DNA from: Verrucomicrobiota bacterium
GTDB taxonomy: Bacteria; Verrucomicrobiota; Verrucomicrobiia; Limisphaerales; UBA11358
DNA: 50,839 nucleotides
Direction: 5' to 3'
Assembly: GCA_028873125.1 (NCBI GenBank)
Contig: JAGWMQ010000011.1
Span: 1-50,839 of the forward strand
Shown piece by piece: positions 30,392-42,266 of this stretch. Numbering within the stretch: the stretch's first letter is position 1; every line of letters starts with the position of its first letter. Under the pieces are notes generated by a model. That model searched no databases. It was not told where the DNA came from and worked only from the letters and a program-made list of their open reading frames with translations. The translations under genes were made by a program, and so were the position numbers.

Positions 30392-30426
30392 TTTCACTTG
30401 CAACTTCCAACCTGCAACTTGCAACT
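30392..30426 (-). repeat. Right heptamer array of the IVP element
   Basis: On the minus strand, outward to inward, the five contiguous units are agttgca, agttgca, ggttgga, agttgca, agtgaaa. The outermost unit overlaps the first two bases of the tolQ stop triplet region (30425-30427), and the innermost ends 4 bp before the IVP ATG. Confidence 0.8.
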
Positions 30427-31150
30427 ATTCTTCCTCGAGAAATTCCGTCTCCATTTTGGAAACCAGTTCCTGCGCGAAATTGTCCAGACCCACGGTGAAA
30501 ACGCGCAGATTATGCACCAGCCAATTGTAGCCGAACATCGAGGGGATGGCCACCAGCAGGCCGGCGACGGTGGTGATGAGCGCCGCGGCGACCCCTGGCG
30601 CCATGGCCGCCAGGGTGGCGGTGCCCTGCTGGGCCACGCCGCCGAAGGCGCTCATGACCCCCCAGACCGTGCCCAGCAGGCCCAGAAACGGCGAGCCGCT
30701 CACGGCGATGGCCAGCAGGATCAGTCCCGATTCCAGCTTCAACGATTCCTGGGCCACGATGTTTTCGATGGCACGTTTGACGTGCTCCATGTTCTTGAGT
30801 GAGACGGCCTGTTTGCGGCGCTCGCCGCCGGGACCGCGCAGCCGGGCGTCCAGTTGCGCGCAGCCGGCCTGATAGACCTCGTAGAGCGGGCAGCCCTCCA
30901 CCTGCAACTTGCGGTCGAAAATGTCCATCACGGCTTTCTGGGCGCGGAATTCCTCGTTGAAATAGTGGTTCAACCGTCGCGCCCGGCGCATCTGGGCGGC
31001 CTTGTAGAACATGGTGGACCAAGCGATGACGGAAAAGACGAAGAGACAGACGATGATCGCCTTGGCTTCCGGCGTCGCCTGTTCCCAGACGTAGATGAGT
31101 TCCGCCTGGTTTGAAGCGGCCCCCACGACAGCAAACGACAATTCATTCAT
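30425..31150 (-). CDS. tolQ: Proton channel protein TolQ/ExbB
   Basis: A 241-residue inner-membrane protein with three hydrophobic segments: AIIVCLFVFSVIAWSTMFYK, ESGLILLAIAVSGSPFLGLLGTVWGVM (core GSPFLGLLGTVWGVMSAF) and MAPGVAAALITTVAGLLVAIPS. The ExbB/TolQ signature APGVAAALITTVAGLLVAIP is clear. The ATG at 31150 is chosen over the longer frame from 31195 because MNELSFAVVGAASNQ gives the usual short periplasmic N-terminus. It heads the tol operon on the minus strand, followed by the IVP element and then tolR. Confidence 0.93.
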   Translation of the reverse strand: MNELSFAVVGAASNQAELIYVWEQATPEAKAIIVCLFVFSVIAWSTMFYKAAQMRRARRLNHYFNEEFRAQKAVMDIFDRKLQVEGCPLYEVYQAGCAQLDARLRGPGGERRKQAVSLKNMEHVKRAIENIVAQESLKLESGLILLAIAVSGSPFLGLLGTVWGVMSAFGGVAQQGTATLAAMAPGVAAALITTVAGLLVAIPSMFGYNWLVHNLRVFTVGLDNFAQELVSKMETEFLEEE

Positions 31151-31275
31151 GCGCCGACAATTGACCTGGTCGTGAGGAACCGGTGTATCGTCCAAGCGGC
31201 AGGCGGTCGAGCAAATTTCCTGCCACGCCCATTTAGTAGCCCGGACCGGGAAAAAAGCAACACCTTTTTTATTTT

Positions 31276-31345
31276 CGATTTACGATGCGCGATACACGAG
31301 GCTCCGCTGATTTGGCAAACCGCGTCAACCGCGAATCGTAAATCG
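31276..31345. repeat. Inverted array of contiguous heptamers (CGATTTA type) between secA and tolQ
   Basis: The left arm on the plus strand is cgattta, cgatgcg, cgataca, cgaggct (31276-31303). The right arm on the minus strand is cgattta, cgattcg, cggttga, cgcggtt (31345-31318). The outer 16 bp of the arms are complementary with one mismatch, and 14 bp separate the arrays. It lies 9 bp after the secA stop and could act as a transcript-end hairpin, but the contiguous heptamer periodicity matches the arrays around the IVP gene. Confidence 0.7.
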
Positions 31346-31354
31346 TAGATGGCG

Positions 31355-34531
<3,177 letters not shown>

Positions 34532-34693
34532 TTTAGATTATGAAAATAGACGAAAATCGTACGCCAGAAAGCCGGCAGCGTCAAAACCAATCGCTTTGCC
34601 GCTTTGCGCCCAAAAAGACCGGACCGGATCGCAAAAGCGCGTCGGGCGGCGCACAGGACGCGGGCGCGTCACGCAGTTTTGGATCAATGCGAT

Positions 34694-35119
34694 TCAGGAA
34701 GGTTGTCCGCCCGGCGCCGGAGGATTGAAGCCGAAGATCTGTTTTACCGGCTCACGCATCAGGACGATGATGCTGAAAACCCCCAGCACCGTGCCAAAGG
34801 GCATGAACAAACATTCCACGCACGCCATTACCAGACAAAACGTGTAATGTTTCCGCCTGGCCAGACAACGACCGGCGGCGAACACGAACGCGGCAAAGAT
34901 CCAGCCCAAGGTCATAAACACACTGCCCATGACGACAAAAATCCAGCCTGCAAATGCCGGGGGCGGCTGCCCGTGGTCGGCAAAACTGGCGGGCGCCAGC
35001 AGCATGAACAGTCCCAAAACGATGTAGATGACCGGAAACAAGGCGATGAACGCCGCGCACCCGGCCACCACATAATGGAAGATGGACAACAACTTGAGAT
35101 GTTCTTCGTCGGTGTTCAT
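34694..35119 (-). CDS. Four-helix membrane protein, uncharacterised
   Basis: A 141-residue protein from ATG 35119. Four hydrophobic segments are seen: FHYVVAGCAAFIALFPVIYI, VLGLFMLLAPASF, AGWIFVVMGSVFMTLGWIFAAFVFAAG and YTFCLVMACVECLFMPFGTVLGVFSIIVL. The parts EEHLKLLSIFHYV, ARRKHYTFCLV and FMPFGTVLGVFSI look like a family I have seen in Verrucomicrobiota and Acidobacteriota proteins, but I know no function. The open frame continues upstream to 35179 without support. It lies downstream of another small membrane protein gene that is interrupted by a stop codon. Confidence 0.7.
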   Translation of the reverse strand: MNTDEEHLKLLSIFHYVVAGCAAFIALFPVIYIVLGLFMLLAPASFADHGQPPPAFAGWIFVVMGSVFMTLGWIFAAFVFAAGRCLARRKHYTFCLVMACVECLFMPFGTVLGVFSIIVLMREPVKQIFGFNPPAPGGQPS

Positions 35120-35183
35120 AAATTTGAGGTTTTTTTTCTCCGGGCAATCGAACACGGGTCTGGCGTCGCTGAACGCCAACGCC

Positions 35184-35726
35184 CTACGGCTGGGCCACCG
35201 GCGGAGGCTGGACTTCCGCCGTCGCCGGTGGACGGAACGCCGCGGCCACGCTGGCGTGGTTCATGAATATCAGCAGCAAAATCGGATAGATCAGCCCGAC
35301 GCAACTGTCGAAGATTCCGCCGACGGCGGCGCCAATGGCCCCTGCAGCTTCCGGTCCTGATGTTTGGTGCGCTTAATCCAGCATCGGTCGCGTCAAAAAA
35401 ATGAAATTGATGGCCATACCGATCAAGACCATGATGATCGCATAAATCGCGTAGGTGATGGACAGCGCGCGCGCCCAAGGCTGGAGCTTAAGCAGGCCAA
35501 TGCCAGCAGCCAGCAAGGCCGCGGCCGCCGCCAACCCCAGCACGATGGACAGCTTCATCCACGCCGCAAAAAACGGACTCTCGTGGATCAGTTTAACCAG
35601 CGGATTGCGGGAAGTGGCCTCCACCACCGCGAACAACATCACCGACGCCAGCACCCCGAAGATGCCCAACGCCGCGAAGACGATGTTGAGGATTCCGAAC
35701 ACGGTCACTGCGGTTGGACGTTGCAT
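35184..35726 (-). pseudogene. Small membrane protein gene interrupted by an in-frame TAA
   Basis: ATG at 35726 with a good ribosome-binding site (AAGGAT) opens a frame of 117 codons ending in TAA at 35375-35373. The same frame then continues without another stop for 62 codons to TAG at 35186-35184, and that part is protein-like: AHQTSGPEAAGAIGAAVGGI, then a full membrane segment CVGLIYPILLLIFMNH. The first part has segments VTVFGILNIVFAALGIFGVLAS, LSIVLGLAAAAALLAAGIGLL and IYAIIMVLIGMAINFIFL. The whole 180-residue product would be a four-helix protein of a type I have seen in this phylum, so the TAA looks like a single-base nonsense mutation. A sequencing error or readthrough remain possible. 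The truncated 117-aa protein could still be made. Confidence 0.6.
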
Positions 35727-35857
35727 GAGTTTATCCTTTCAGTTTGGGTGGTTTGATTTCGGAAAATGCGATGGCGGCGGTTGTTTCTCACAGGTTTGGG
35801 TTCGGCTCGGGTTTCGATGTCCGGTTTCGATTCCGAGTTTCAGATAAATACATCATT

Positions 35858-37236
35858 TCATTGCGATTGGAGAATGTAAAATCGCCGTCCGGCGCCGGAG
35901 TCCAGCGCATTCGTCAGCGTCACGGTGAAATTGTCGGTGCCGCGGGCGGTGACGATGTTGGTCCAGACCGGCGTCCACTGGTTCAAGGGCTGGGTGAGAT
36001 TTGTACTGGCCAGCAGAGAGAACATCCCGCCGAAGTTGCAGGTCGCCTGGAATTGTAGATTTGTTTCGGATAAAATGCCAGCCATCAACTTGGGCTGCGG
36101 TGAAGGAACAATCTGCTCCGGTCTTGGGGAATTGCCAATAGAAGGACTGGCGTTGGTAAAACCATCGCCGTCTTCCCCATACTCATTGTCACCCATGGCC
36201 CATAAGCTGCCATCAGATTTCAAAAAGAGACTGTGTAGGCCTTTAGTCGCAATCGCAACGACGCCATTAGAGACGATTTGCTCGGGCTTGTTTGTGTCGT
36301 TTGTTGTGCCGTCGCCCAGTTGGCCGTAATCGTTTCTGCCCATTGCCCAAGGGCTGCCGTTGGACGTGAGAAAGAGACTATGGTCGGCTCCGGCTGCTAT
36401 TGCGACGACATTGCTGAACACGACTTGTTCCGGGACGTTCGTCATCTTGTTGAATGTCCCGTCGCCGAGCTGGCCTTCTGCATTGCCGCCCATGCCCCAA
36501 AGACCGCCACCCGTTTTCACAAACAGACTGTGCAAGCCTCCGGCCGCGACCGCAACAACTTCATTAGAAATCATCTGTTCCAGCTTGTTCACGTTGTTGG
36601 TGGTGCCATCGCCGAGCTGGCCGGTGGCGTTCCACCCCATGCCCCAAAGGCTGCCATCGGCTTTGATGAACAAAGAATGCCAGAATCCAGCGGCGATTGC
36701 CACGACGCCGGTGGAGACAATTTGCTCCGGTTCGTTGGCGGCGTTGAACGTCCCGTCGCCAAGCTGACCATAGTCATTATTGCCCATAGCCCAAAGGCTG
36801 CCGTCGGACTTCAAAAACAAACTGTGCTCGAGTCCGGCAGCGGTGGCGATAACACCGCTGGAAACAATCTGTTAATCTGTTCCGGTCGGTTGGTGTGGTA
36901 ATTGTAACCCGACATGCCGTCGCCAAGCTGTCCATAGTTATCGAGGCCCATCCCCCAAAGACTACCGTCGGTTTTCATAAACAGGGTGTGATAGAGCCCG
37001 CCAGCAATAGCGGTGACTCCGCTAGAAACAATTTGCTCCAGTCGGTTGGTGTTGTTGAACGTGCCATCGCCAAGTTGGCCTTCGAAATTTCCTCCCGTGC
37101 CCCACAGGCTCCCGTCAGACTTGAGAAACAAGCTGTGATAGTATCCCGCAGCGACGTTTGTTACAGTTGTCCCAGCTCGAAGGGGGACCGCTTCCCAGAG
37201 CAACAGAACCAGCGCGGATTTAAGAATGGATTTCAT
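35858..37236 (-). pseudogene. Secreted RCC1-repeat protein gene with an 8-bp-duplication frameshift
   Basis: From ATG 37236 a signal peptide (ILKSALVLLLWEAVPLRA) and two RCC1-type repeats (YYHSLFLKSDGSLWGTGGNF, GQLGDGT) are read up to RPEQI; then the frame is lost. It resumes in another frame with five more repeats, for example HSLFIKADGSLWGMGWNATG and GQLGDGTTNNVNK, and a beta-rich C-terminal module ending AGRRFYILQSQ. The break is a perfect tandem duplication of aatctgtt at 36866-36881. Removing one copy restores RPEQIVSSGVIATAAGLEHS, a regular repeat junction. The intact product would have seven blades, enough for one RCC1 propeller, and would be exported. The function is unknown. Confidence 0.8.
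36866..36881. repeat. 8-bp tandem duplication causing the RCC1 frameshift
   Basis: aatctgtt occurs twice in direct succession (36866-36873 and 36874-36881). The second copy adds 8 bp and shifts the minus-strand frame. Elsewhere in the gene the equivalent repeat junction (GAACAG ATTGTTTCC) has a single copy. Confidence 0.9.
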
Positions 37237-37588
37237 GCGGAGTTGAATTTCAGGTCTTGGGTCCAAATGCTCGAAATCCACAGATTGCGCGGATTTGGCT
37301 GAGGGTCCGCGCAGTCGGTGAATTTCCTCGCCTCATCAGGTGCGAGGAGGCCGGTCGGAGGCTGGATTTGGGCGACACCGGAGTTTTTACAGGAAGCGGA
37401 TGTGGCTCGGCCTCGCGATTCGTCAACGACCGCAGGTGCCGTTCCAGTTTCACAGGTTGCACCGCCAGTATAAGCTTTGAAAATCCCCGCGGCAATCGCA
37501 AAACCTTCACCCACGACAGTGCGGACGCGTCGGCCGGCTATAAAGATTGCGCTGGGACGGCGCTTCCTTTTGAATCTTCCGGCATCGA
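37237..37588. other. 352-bp divergent intergenic region
   Basis: It lies between the divergent RCC1 and OppF-like genes. Short open frames exist on both strands (for example 37233-37514 minus, 37257-37592 plus), but their translations look arbitrary and have no ribosome-binding site. It should hold both promoters; I see no clear hexamer pair and no repeat. Confidence 0.4.
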
Positions 37589-38581
37589 ATGAACGCGCTG
37601 CTGGAAGTCAACGATCTGAAAGTCCATTTCCCCGTCAAACACGGCATGTTCAGCCGCGACCGCGAAAGCGTCAAGGCCGTGGACGGCGTGAGCCTGCGCA
37701 TCGCGCCGGGCGAAACGCTGGGACTGGTCGGCGAAAGCGGCTGCGGCAAGACGACCCTCGGACGCGCCATCGTCCGGCTGGTGGAGCCGACGGCGGGGGA
37801 GATTTTTCTCCACGGCGAGGACATCACCCGGATGGGCGGCGCGACGCTGCGCGCGCGGCGGCGCAAATTCCAGATCATTTTCCAGGACCCCTACGCCTCG
37901 CTCAACCCGCGCATGACCGTCGGCCAAATCGTCGGCGAGGCCCTCGACATCCACAAGCTGACCGACGGCAAAGCCGCGCGGCACCAACGCATCATCGAGT
38001 TGCTGCAGGCGGTCGGCCTGGATCCGGCCTATGCCCAGCGGTATCCGCACGAGTTTTCCGGCGGCCAGCGCCAGCGCATCGGCATCGCCCGCGCCCTGGC
38101 CGTGCAGCCGGAATTGATCATTTGCGACGAGCCGGTGAGCGCGCTGGACGTCTCGGTGCAGGCGCAGATCATCAACCTGCTGCGCGACCTGCAGCGCCAG
38201 CGCGGCATCGCCTACCTCTTCATCGCGCACGACCTGGCGGTGGTCGAGCACATCAGCCATCGGGTGATGGTGATGTATCTGGGCAAAATCGTGGAAACGG
38301 CCGGAGCCAAGACGCTGATCCGCTCGCCGCAACATCCCTACACCCAGGCGCTCATTTCCGCCGTGCCGGAGGTGGACCCGGAGACGAAGCGGCGGCGGAT
38401 TGTGCTGCCGGGCGACGTGCCCTCGCCGATCCATCCGCCCGGCGGCTGTTCCTTTCATCCGCGCTGCCCCATCGCGCAGTTCCCCAAATGCAAGGACGAA
38501 ACCCCTGAATTGCGCGAAGTCAAACCCGGTGTCCGGGCCGCCTGCCATTTTGCCGGGACCAGAATTGAACCGCCGAAGTGA
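37589..38581 (+). CDS. Oligopeptide/dipeptide ABC transporter ATPase, OppF/DppF type
   Basis: A 330-residue ATPase. Walker A GESGCGKT is at about 48-55, the Q-loop [20 protein letters not shown] at about 96-115, the signature [15 protein letters not shown] at about 156-170 and Walker [13 protein letters not shown] at about 176-187. The C-terminal oligo_HPY domain has [18 protein letters not shown]-like [17 protein letters not shown] and the cysteine pattern [23 protein letters not shown] that in some OppF/DppF proteins binds an iron-sulfur cluster. Neither the OppD partner nor permeases or a binding protein lie beside it, so it is an isolated subunit whose partners must be encoded elsewhere. 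Confidence 0.92.
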   Translation: MNALLEVNDLKVHFPVKHGMFSRDRESVKAVDGVSLRIAPGETLGLVGESGCGKTTLGRAIVRLVEPTAGEIFLHGEDITRMGGATLRARRRKFQIIFQDPYASLNPRMTVGQIVGEALDIHKLTDGKAARHQRIIELLQAVGLDPAYAQRYPHEFSGGQRQRIGIARALAVQPELIICDEPVSALDVSVQAQIINLLRDLQRQRGIAYLFIAHDLAVVEHISHRVMVMYLGKIVETAGAKTLIRSPQHPYTQALISAVPEVDPETKRRRIVLPGDVPSPIHPPGGCSFHPRCPIAQFPKCKDETPELREVKPGVRAACHFAGTRIEPPK

Positions 38582-38648
38582 ATCGGCCCGGCGTCCGCCA
38601 TCTGATGGCCGAAAACGTGATGCGTAACCCTTTGCGCCGCGGTGGCGT

Positions 38649-39122
38649 CTAATGGGGGGATTGCGGACTGGCTGTCGCGCCGGGAAGGTTGGCGCCCAGC
38701 TCAAAGTCGCGCCAGCCTTGGATCGAGCCGGCGCGCACGAAGAGGCGGTAGATCAGATTGGGTTCCAACGGCCGTGCCCGCCCACCGGCGACGGCCGGTT
38801 TCATGCCGCGGAGGGGCTGGCCGTAGCGGAATACTTTCACCGGCGCCGATCCGGAGTCGGAGACCAGGTGCCAGAGGGGCAGGACCGCCTGATTGGTCTG
38901 CCAGGCCGCCAAGGGGACGGCCTTGATCTCGGTCAGCCGGTAGTCCTGGTCCAGGCCGAAGGTGACCAGGGGGCGCGGCTGCCGCTGAAAGCGCAGGGGC
39001 ATGGTTCGTTCCGTGTAGGAGATTTCGATGGTCCGCGGCCTGAACCAATCGGTGAAAAACCGAACATACAAGGCCGCCAGCACGACCAGCACGGCGACAA
39101 GAAACCAGTTTTTTTTTGTCAT
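38649..39122 (-). CDS. Membrane-anchored hypothetical protein
   Basis: A 157-residue protein from ATG 39122: a short basic N-terminus MTKKNW, one membrane helix (FLVAVLVVLAALYVRFFTDWF), then an extracytoplasmic part with beta-strand character (TIEISYTERTMPLRFQRQPR, PLVTFGLDQDYRLTEIKAVP, YRLFVRAGSIQGWRDFELG). I do not recognise the family. It is convergent with the OppF-like gene and divergent from the prepilin-like gene, with 57 bp between starts. Confidence 0.65.
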   Translation of the reverse strand: MTKKNWFLVAVLVVLAALYVRFFTDWFRPRTIEISYTERTMPLRFQRQPRPLVTFGLDQDYRLTEIKAVPLAAWQTNQAVLPLWHLVSDSGSAPVKVFRYGQPLRGMKPAVAGGRARPLEPNLIYRLFVRAGSIQGWRDFELGANLPGATASPQSPH

Positions 39123-39179
39123 AAATAAAGTTAAAGTGGACGCGGCAGATGCATTCCACTGCCCTGTCAAGACGCGGGA

Positions 39180-40016
39180 ATGATCTCAAAGGTTATGAAA
39201 ATAACAGCCGCCGACAAAATGGCGAGAACCAAACACGCGCGGGTCGCGGAGCAGAACGGACGCGAGAAGCGGGCTGACCGCGCGGCGCGGAAGGCGTCTT
39301 GCCGTTTCCTCGGCACCCGGCGCCTGGGCCTCGGCAATGTCTGGGCTTTTACCTTGATCGAACTGTTGGTCGTCATCGCCATCATCGCCATTCTGGCCGC
39401 CATGCTGCTGCCGGCGCTGGCCACCGCCAAGGAAGCCGGCAAGAGCATCTCCTGTCTGAACAATCTCCGGCAACTGGGCCTGTCCGCCGAAATGTACGTC
39501 AACGACAACAACAACACCTTTCCCCCGCGTTCCGACACCATCCGCTGGCCCAGCCGTCTTTACGGTTACTATGGCAAAGACCTGAAGTTGCTGCTCTGTC
39601 CGGACGACCGCGTGAACCCGCCGCCGCTCACCTACGGCGACAGCCCCTCCAACAACGTCGCCGACGCCGCGCCGCGCAGCTACTTCATCAACGGTTGGAA
39701 CGATTACTTCCAGCCCATCTTCCCGCCGCCCGCAGACCAAGGCCTGAAAGAAAGCGCCATTGTCCATCCCAGCAACACCATTCTGTTCGGAGAAAAAATC
39801 CCCGAGCACGGCGATTTCTACATGGATTTGCTGGAAAACGGCGGCAACGACTTCACCGGCGTGCTGGACCAGACGCGGCATGAGGAACGGGCCGGCTCCA
39901 ATTACGCCTTCGCCGACGGGAGCGCCAGGTACCTGAAGAACCACACCGCCCTCTATCCGCTGAATCTGTGGGCCATAAGCGACAGCAACCGCGCCTATTA
40001 CGTCGTCTTCCCCTGA
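39180..40016 (+). CDS. Type II secretion/pilin-like protein with N-terminal methylation motif
   Basis: A 278-residue protein. The prepilin motif [20 protein letters not shown] begins at about residue 56, an unusually long and basic leader ([20 protein letters not shown]) preceding it; an internal ATG at 39195 shortens it by 5 residues only. Downstream come the typical [20 protein letters not shown] and, near the C-terminus, [22 protein letters not shown], the H-X-DG type tail seen in the very numerous pseudopilin-like proteins of Verrucomicrobiota, Planctomycetota and Lentisphaerota. These are inserted in the inner membrane and processed by a prepilin peptidase; individual roles are unknown. 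No secretion genes are adjacent. Confidence 0.85.
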   Translation: MISKVMKITAADKMARTKHARVAEQNGREKRADRAARKASCRFLGTRRLGLGNVWAFTLIELLVVIAIIAILAAMLLPALATAKEAGKSISCLNNLRQLGLSAEMYVNDNNNTFPPRSDTIRWPSRLYGYYGKDLKLLLCPDDRVNPPPLTYGDSPSNNVADAAPRSYFINGWNDYFQPIFPPPADQGLKESAIVHPSNTILFGEKIPEHGDFYMDLLENGGNDFTGVLDQTRHEERAGSNYAFADGSARYLKNHTALYPLNLWAISDSNRAYYVVFP

Positions 40017-40028
40017 ACCATCCGGTGG

Positions 40029-40050
40029 GGCGCGCAGTCCCCTGCGCGCC
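40029..40050. terminator. Hairpin between convergent genes
   Basis: A perfect 9-bp stem GGCGCGCAG / CTGCGCGCC around the tetraloop tccc, 13 bp after the stop of the prepilin-like gene. There is no U-tract on either strand. It may end transcription for the plus-strand gene or be a copy of a dispersed palindrome. The remaining 150 bp up to rsmE hold nothing I recognise. Confidence 0.45.
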
Positions 40051-40200
40051 GCGAGCGGGCCAGGAGACGTTTTGCACCCAGACGGCGCGCACGGAGTGAC
40101 GCGCCCTGCCGGCCTTCCGGTTCAAGGCCCCGCAGGCGTCATCCGAGAATCGCCCGGACATTCCATGAAGGTGCGCGGGCCGATTCCCTGCGGCGTTTTC

Positions 40201-40980
40201 TCAAAACAAAGTCGGCGGGTCGCAGTGCCCGTGCTCCATTTCGTAATTCAAGATTGAAAGGCAGTAGGTGGCTGCCGTTTCGACGCGCAACACCCGGCCG
40301 CCCAGCGAAATCGGCAGCGCGCCGGACTGTTGAATGACGGCCATTTCCCCGGGGGCAAAATCGCCCTCCGGACCGATCCAAATGGCGACGCTCCGGGGCA
40401 AACGGCCGTGCGTCCTTTCGAATTCCTGAAAACAATCGCGCGGATGGCGACGGTCGGATTGAAGCGAACCGACCAGCGCCAGGTCGAATTTCTCGTTTCG
40501 CGCCACGAATTGCTGAAGGGTTGCGGGTGCCTCGACCTCCGGCAGCCAGGCGGCGCCGCACTGCTTGATCGCTTCGATGGCCACTTGACTCCATTGGCAA
40601 CGCTTGTGTTCGAGGTCCTTCCCGTCCAGCCGCACCACCACGCGCCCGGACAAGATCGGCACGATGCGCCGCGCGCCCATCTCGGCGGCTTTCTGGATGA
40701 TGGTTTCGAAGACTTTCCTTTTTGGCAGCGCCTGCAGCAGGGTGATCGCACAGAGAGGCGCGGGGATGGAGCGCCTTTTCATCACGCGCAACGTGAGCGC
40801 GTTGCGCGCGGCGTCTTCGACTTGGCAAACCCATTCCATGCCGGCCCCGTCCAGCACCACGGCCGGGTCGCCGCATTTCAGGCGCAGCACGCGCCGCGCG
40901 TGATGCGCCTCGCGGCCGCCGAGATGGAGCAGCCCGCCGGCGCAGTCCTGGGGCGGCAGATAAAAGCGGTGCATCTGCAT
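40201..40980 (-). CDS. rsmE: 16S rRNA m3U1498 methyltransferase RsmE
   Basis: A 259-residue SPOUT-class enzyme. The N-terminal PUA-like part starts MQMHRFYLPPQDCAGG and has the typical GREAHHARRVLRLKCGD; the C-terminal knot contains KAAEMGARRIVPILSGR, VAIWIGPEGDFAPGE and LGGRVLRVETAATYCLSI, the SAM-binding signature. ATG 40980 is chosen because GGAAG lies 5 nt before it; the frame from 41022 lacks this. It follows dnaJ by 60 bp, a placement seen in many bacteria (grpE-dnaJ-rsmE). Confidence 0.93.
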   Translation of the reverse strand: MQMHRFYLPPQDCAGGLLHLGGREAHHARRVLRLKCGDPAVVLDGAGMEWVCQVEDAARNALTLRVMKRRSIPAPLCAITLLQALPKRKVFETIIQKAAEMGARRIVPILSGRVVVRLDGKDLEHKRCQWSQVAIEAIKQCGAAWLPEVEAPATLQQFVARNEKFDLALVGSLQSDRRHPRDCFQEFERTHGRLPRSVAIWIGPEGDFAPGEMAVIQQSGALPISLGGRVLRVETAATYCLSILNYEMEHGHCDPPTLF

Positions 40981-41040
40981 TTGCGCTTCCGGCAACTTGA
41001 GGTCAAGGCAGGCCCATGACAAACAGCAAACCGCAAATGT

Positions 41041-42177
41041 TCACCGAAAGAACTTCCGGGCCTTTTCAAAAAAACTCCGGCTGGCCGGCGTTTCCTGGCC
41101 GTTGCACAGGGCGGCGAACTCCTGCAGCTTGGCCTTCTGTTCGGAGGTCAGATGGGTCGGCACTTCCACCTGAATCTTCACGTGCAGGTCGCCGTGGCCG
41201 TGGCCGTGCAGGTTCTTGATTCCCCTGCCCTTCACGCGAAACAGGGTTCCCGGCTGAGTGCCGGGGGCAATCTTGATCGTCGCCTTACCCTCAAGCGTCG
41301 GCACTTCGATCTCTGCGCCGAGGGCGGCTTGGAAGAAGCTCACGGGCACTTCGCAAAGCAGGTCGTCGCCGTCGCGCTGAAAAATCTCGTGCTCCCGGAC
41401 GTGCAGGACCACGTATAAATCGCCCGGCGGTCCGCCGCGAAAGCCCGCCTCGCCGTTGCCCGACGAGCGCAGGCGCGAGCCGGTGTCCACCCCGGGCGGG
41501 ATGCGCAGCTTGATCTTGGAACTGCGCTGGCGCTTGCCCGCGCCGTGGCAGGCCTTGCAGGGCTTTTCCAAAATGCGCCCCGCGCCGCGGCATTGCGGGC
41601 AGGTCTGGGCGATGCTGAAGATGCCGCGCGCGGCGAGCACCTGGCCGCGTCCGCGACACATGGAGCAGGTCCGCATTTTTGAACCGTGTTCCATGCCGGT
41701 GCCGCCGCAGGTTTCGCAGCGGTCCAGCTTGGTGACGGCGATTTCCTTGTCGCAGCCCAGGGCGGCTTCCTCAAGCGTCAGCTCCAGGTCGTAACGCAAA
41801 TCCTCGCCCCGCTGCGGGGCCAACGGGTCCTGGGCGCCGAAGATGCTCTCAAAGATGCCGCCGCCGCCGCCGAAGACCTCGCGGAAAATTTCGAACGGAT
41901 CGTGGAAGGCGCCGCCGAAGCCGCCGAAGCCGCGCCCGGCGCGCGCGCGCGGATCAAACGCCGCGTGGCCGTATTGGTCGTAAGCGACGCGCTTCTGCGG
42001 GTCGCTCAACGCCTCGTACGCCTCGCCCAGTTCCTTGAACTTTTCCTCCGCCGCATGGTCGCCCGGATTCTTGTCCGGATGGAATTTCACGGCCAGCCGG
42101 CGGTAGGCCTTCTTGACCTCCTCGTCGCTGGCCTCACGGCCGACGCCGAGGACTTCATAGTAATCGCGCTTGGCCAT
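41041..42177 (-). CDS. dnaJ: Chaperone protein DnaJ
   Basis: A 378-residue type I J-protein, co-chaperone of DnaK. The J domain begins [20 protein letters not shown] and has HPD at 33-35. A Gly/Phe-rich segment follows ([15 protein letters not shown]), then four CXXCXGXG zinc motifs ([32 protein letters not shown]) and the C-terminal substrate domains with [19 protein letters not shown]. All parts are intact. The upstream region holds a TTTTCGA heptamer array instead of an obvious Shine-Dalgarno. dnaK is not in the window. Confidence 0.96.
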   Translation of the reverse strand: MAKRDYYEVLGVGREASDEEVKKAYRRLAVKFHPDKNPGDHAAEEKFKELGEAYEALSDPQKRVAYDQYGHAAFDPRARAGRGFGGFGGAFHDPFEIFREVFGGGGGIFESIFGAQDPLAPQRGEDLRYDLELTLEEAALGCDKEIAVTKLDRCETCGGTGMEHGSKMRTCSMCRGRGQVLAARGIFSIAQTCPQCRGAGRILEKPCKACHGAGKRQRSSKIKLRIPPGVDTGSRLRSSGNGEAGFRGGPPGDLYVVLHVREHEIFQRDGDDLLCEVPVSFFQAALGAEIEVPTLEGKATIKIAPGTQPGTLFRVKGRGIKNLHGHGHGDLHVKIQVEVPTHLTSEQKAKLQEFAALCNGQETPASRSFFEKARKFFR

Positions 42178-42193
42178 CTGAAGAAAGTTGCGG

Positions 42194-42221
42194 TTTTCGA
42201 TTTTCGATTTTCGATTTCAAT
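42194..42221. repeat. Direct heptamer array (TTTTCGA) upstream of dnaJ
   Basis: Three perfect contiguous copies of ttttcga (42194-42214) and a fourth degenerate unit tttcaat. It lies in the 89-bp gap between grpE and dnaJ, beginning 17 bp before the dnaJ ATG. It has no visible inverted partner. The 7-bp period is the same as in the arrays at 29.9, 30.4 and 31.3 kb. Confidence 0.7.
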
Positions 42222-42266
42222 TGCCGTCACCGGCGTTTTGCCGCCGCCGCTCCCGGTTGGCCGGTT

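Larger units (their letters stand above)
29948..30426 (-). mobile_element. Candidate 479-bp element: IVP gene between inverted heptamer arrays
   Basis: The block fills exactly the space between the tolQ stop codon (30427-30425) and the tolR start (29944). It consists of five contiguous heptamers at each end in inverted orientation and, between them, one four-helix-bundle gene that has no role in the Tol system. tolQ and tolR are normally adjacent and coupled, so the block looks like an insertion. No transposase is encoded and no target-site duplication is obvious. The mobile nature is inferred from structure. Confidence 0.5.

Noticed and set aside
35790-35850. Further heptamer array (GGTTTCGAT repeated) between the RCC1 and small membrane protein genes
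   Set aside because: Two copies of GGTTTCGAT occur 13 bp apart, but the units are not contiguous at a constant 7- or 8-bp period, so it was not grouped with the iteron arrays.
36811-36890. Programmed ribosomal frameshift in the RCC1 gene
   Set aside because: There is no slippery heptamer or stimulatory structure; an exact 8-bp duplication explains the shift fully.
37233-37514. 93-aa minus-strand ORF upstream of the RCC1 gene
   Set aside because: No ribosome-binding site, arbitrary-looking translation and overlap with the RCC1 start region; cannot be supported.
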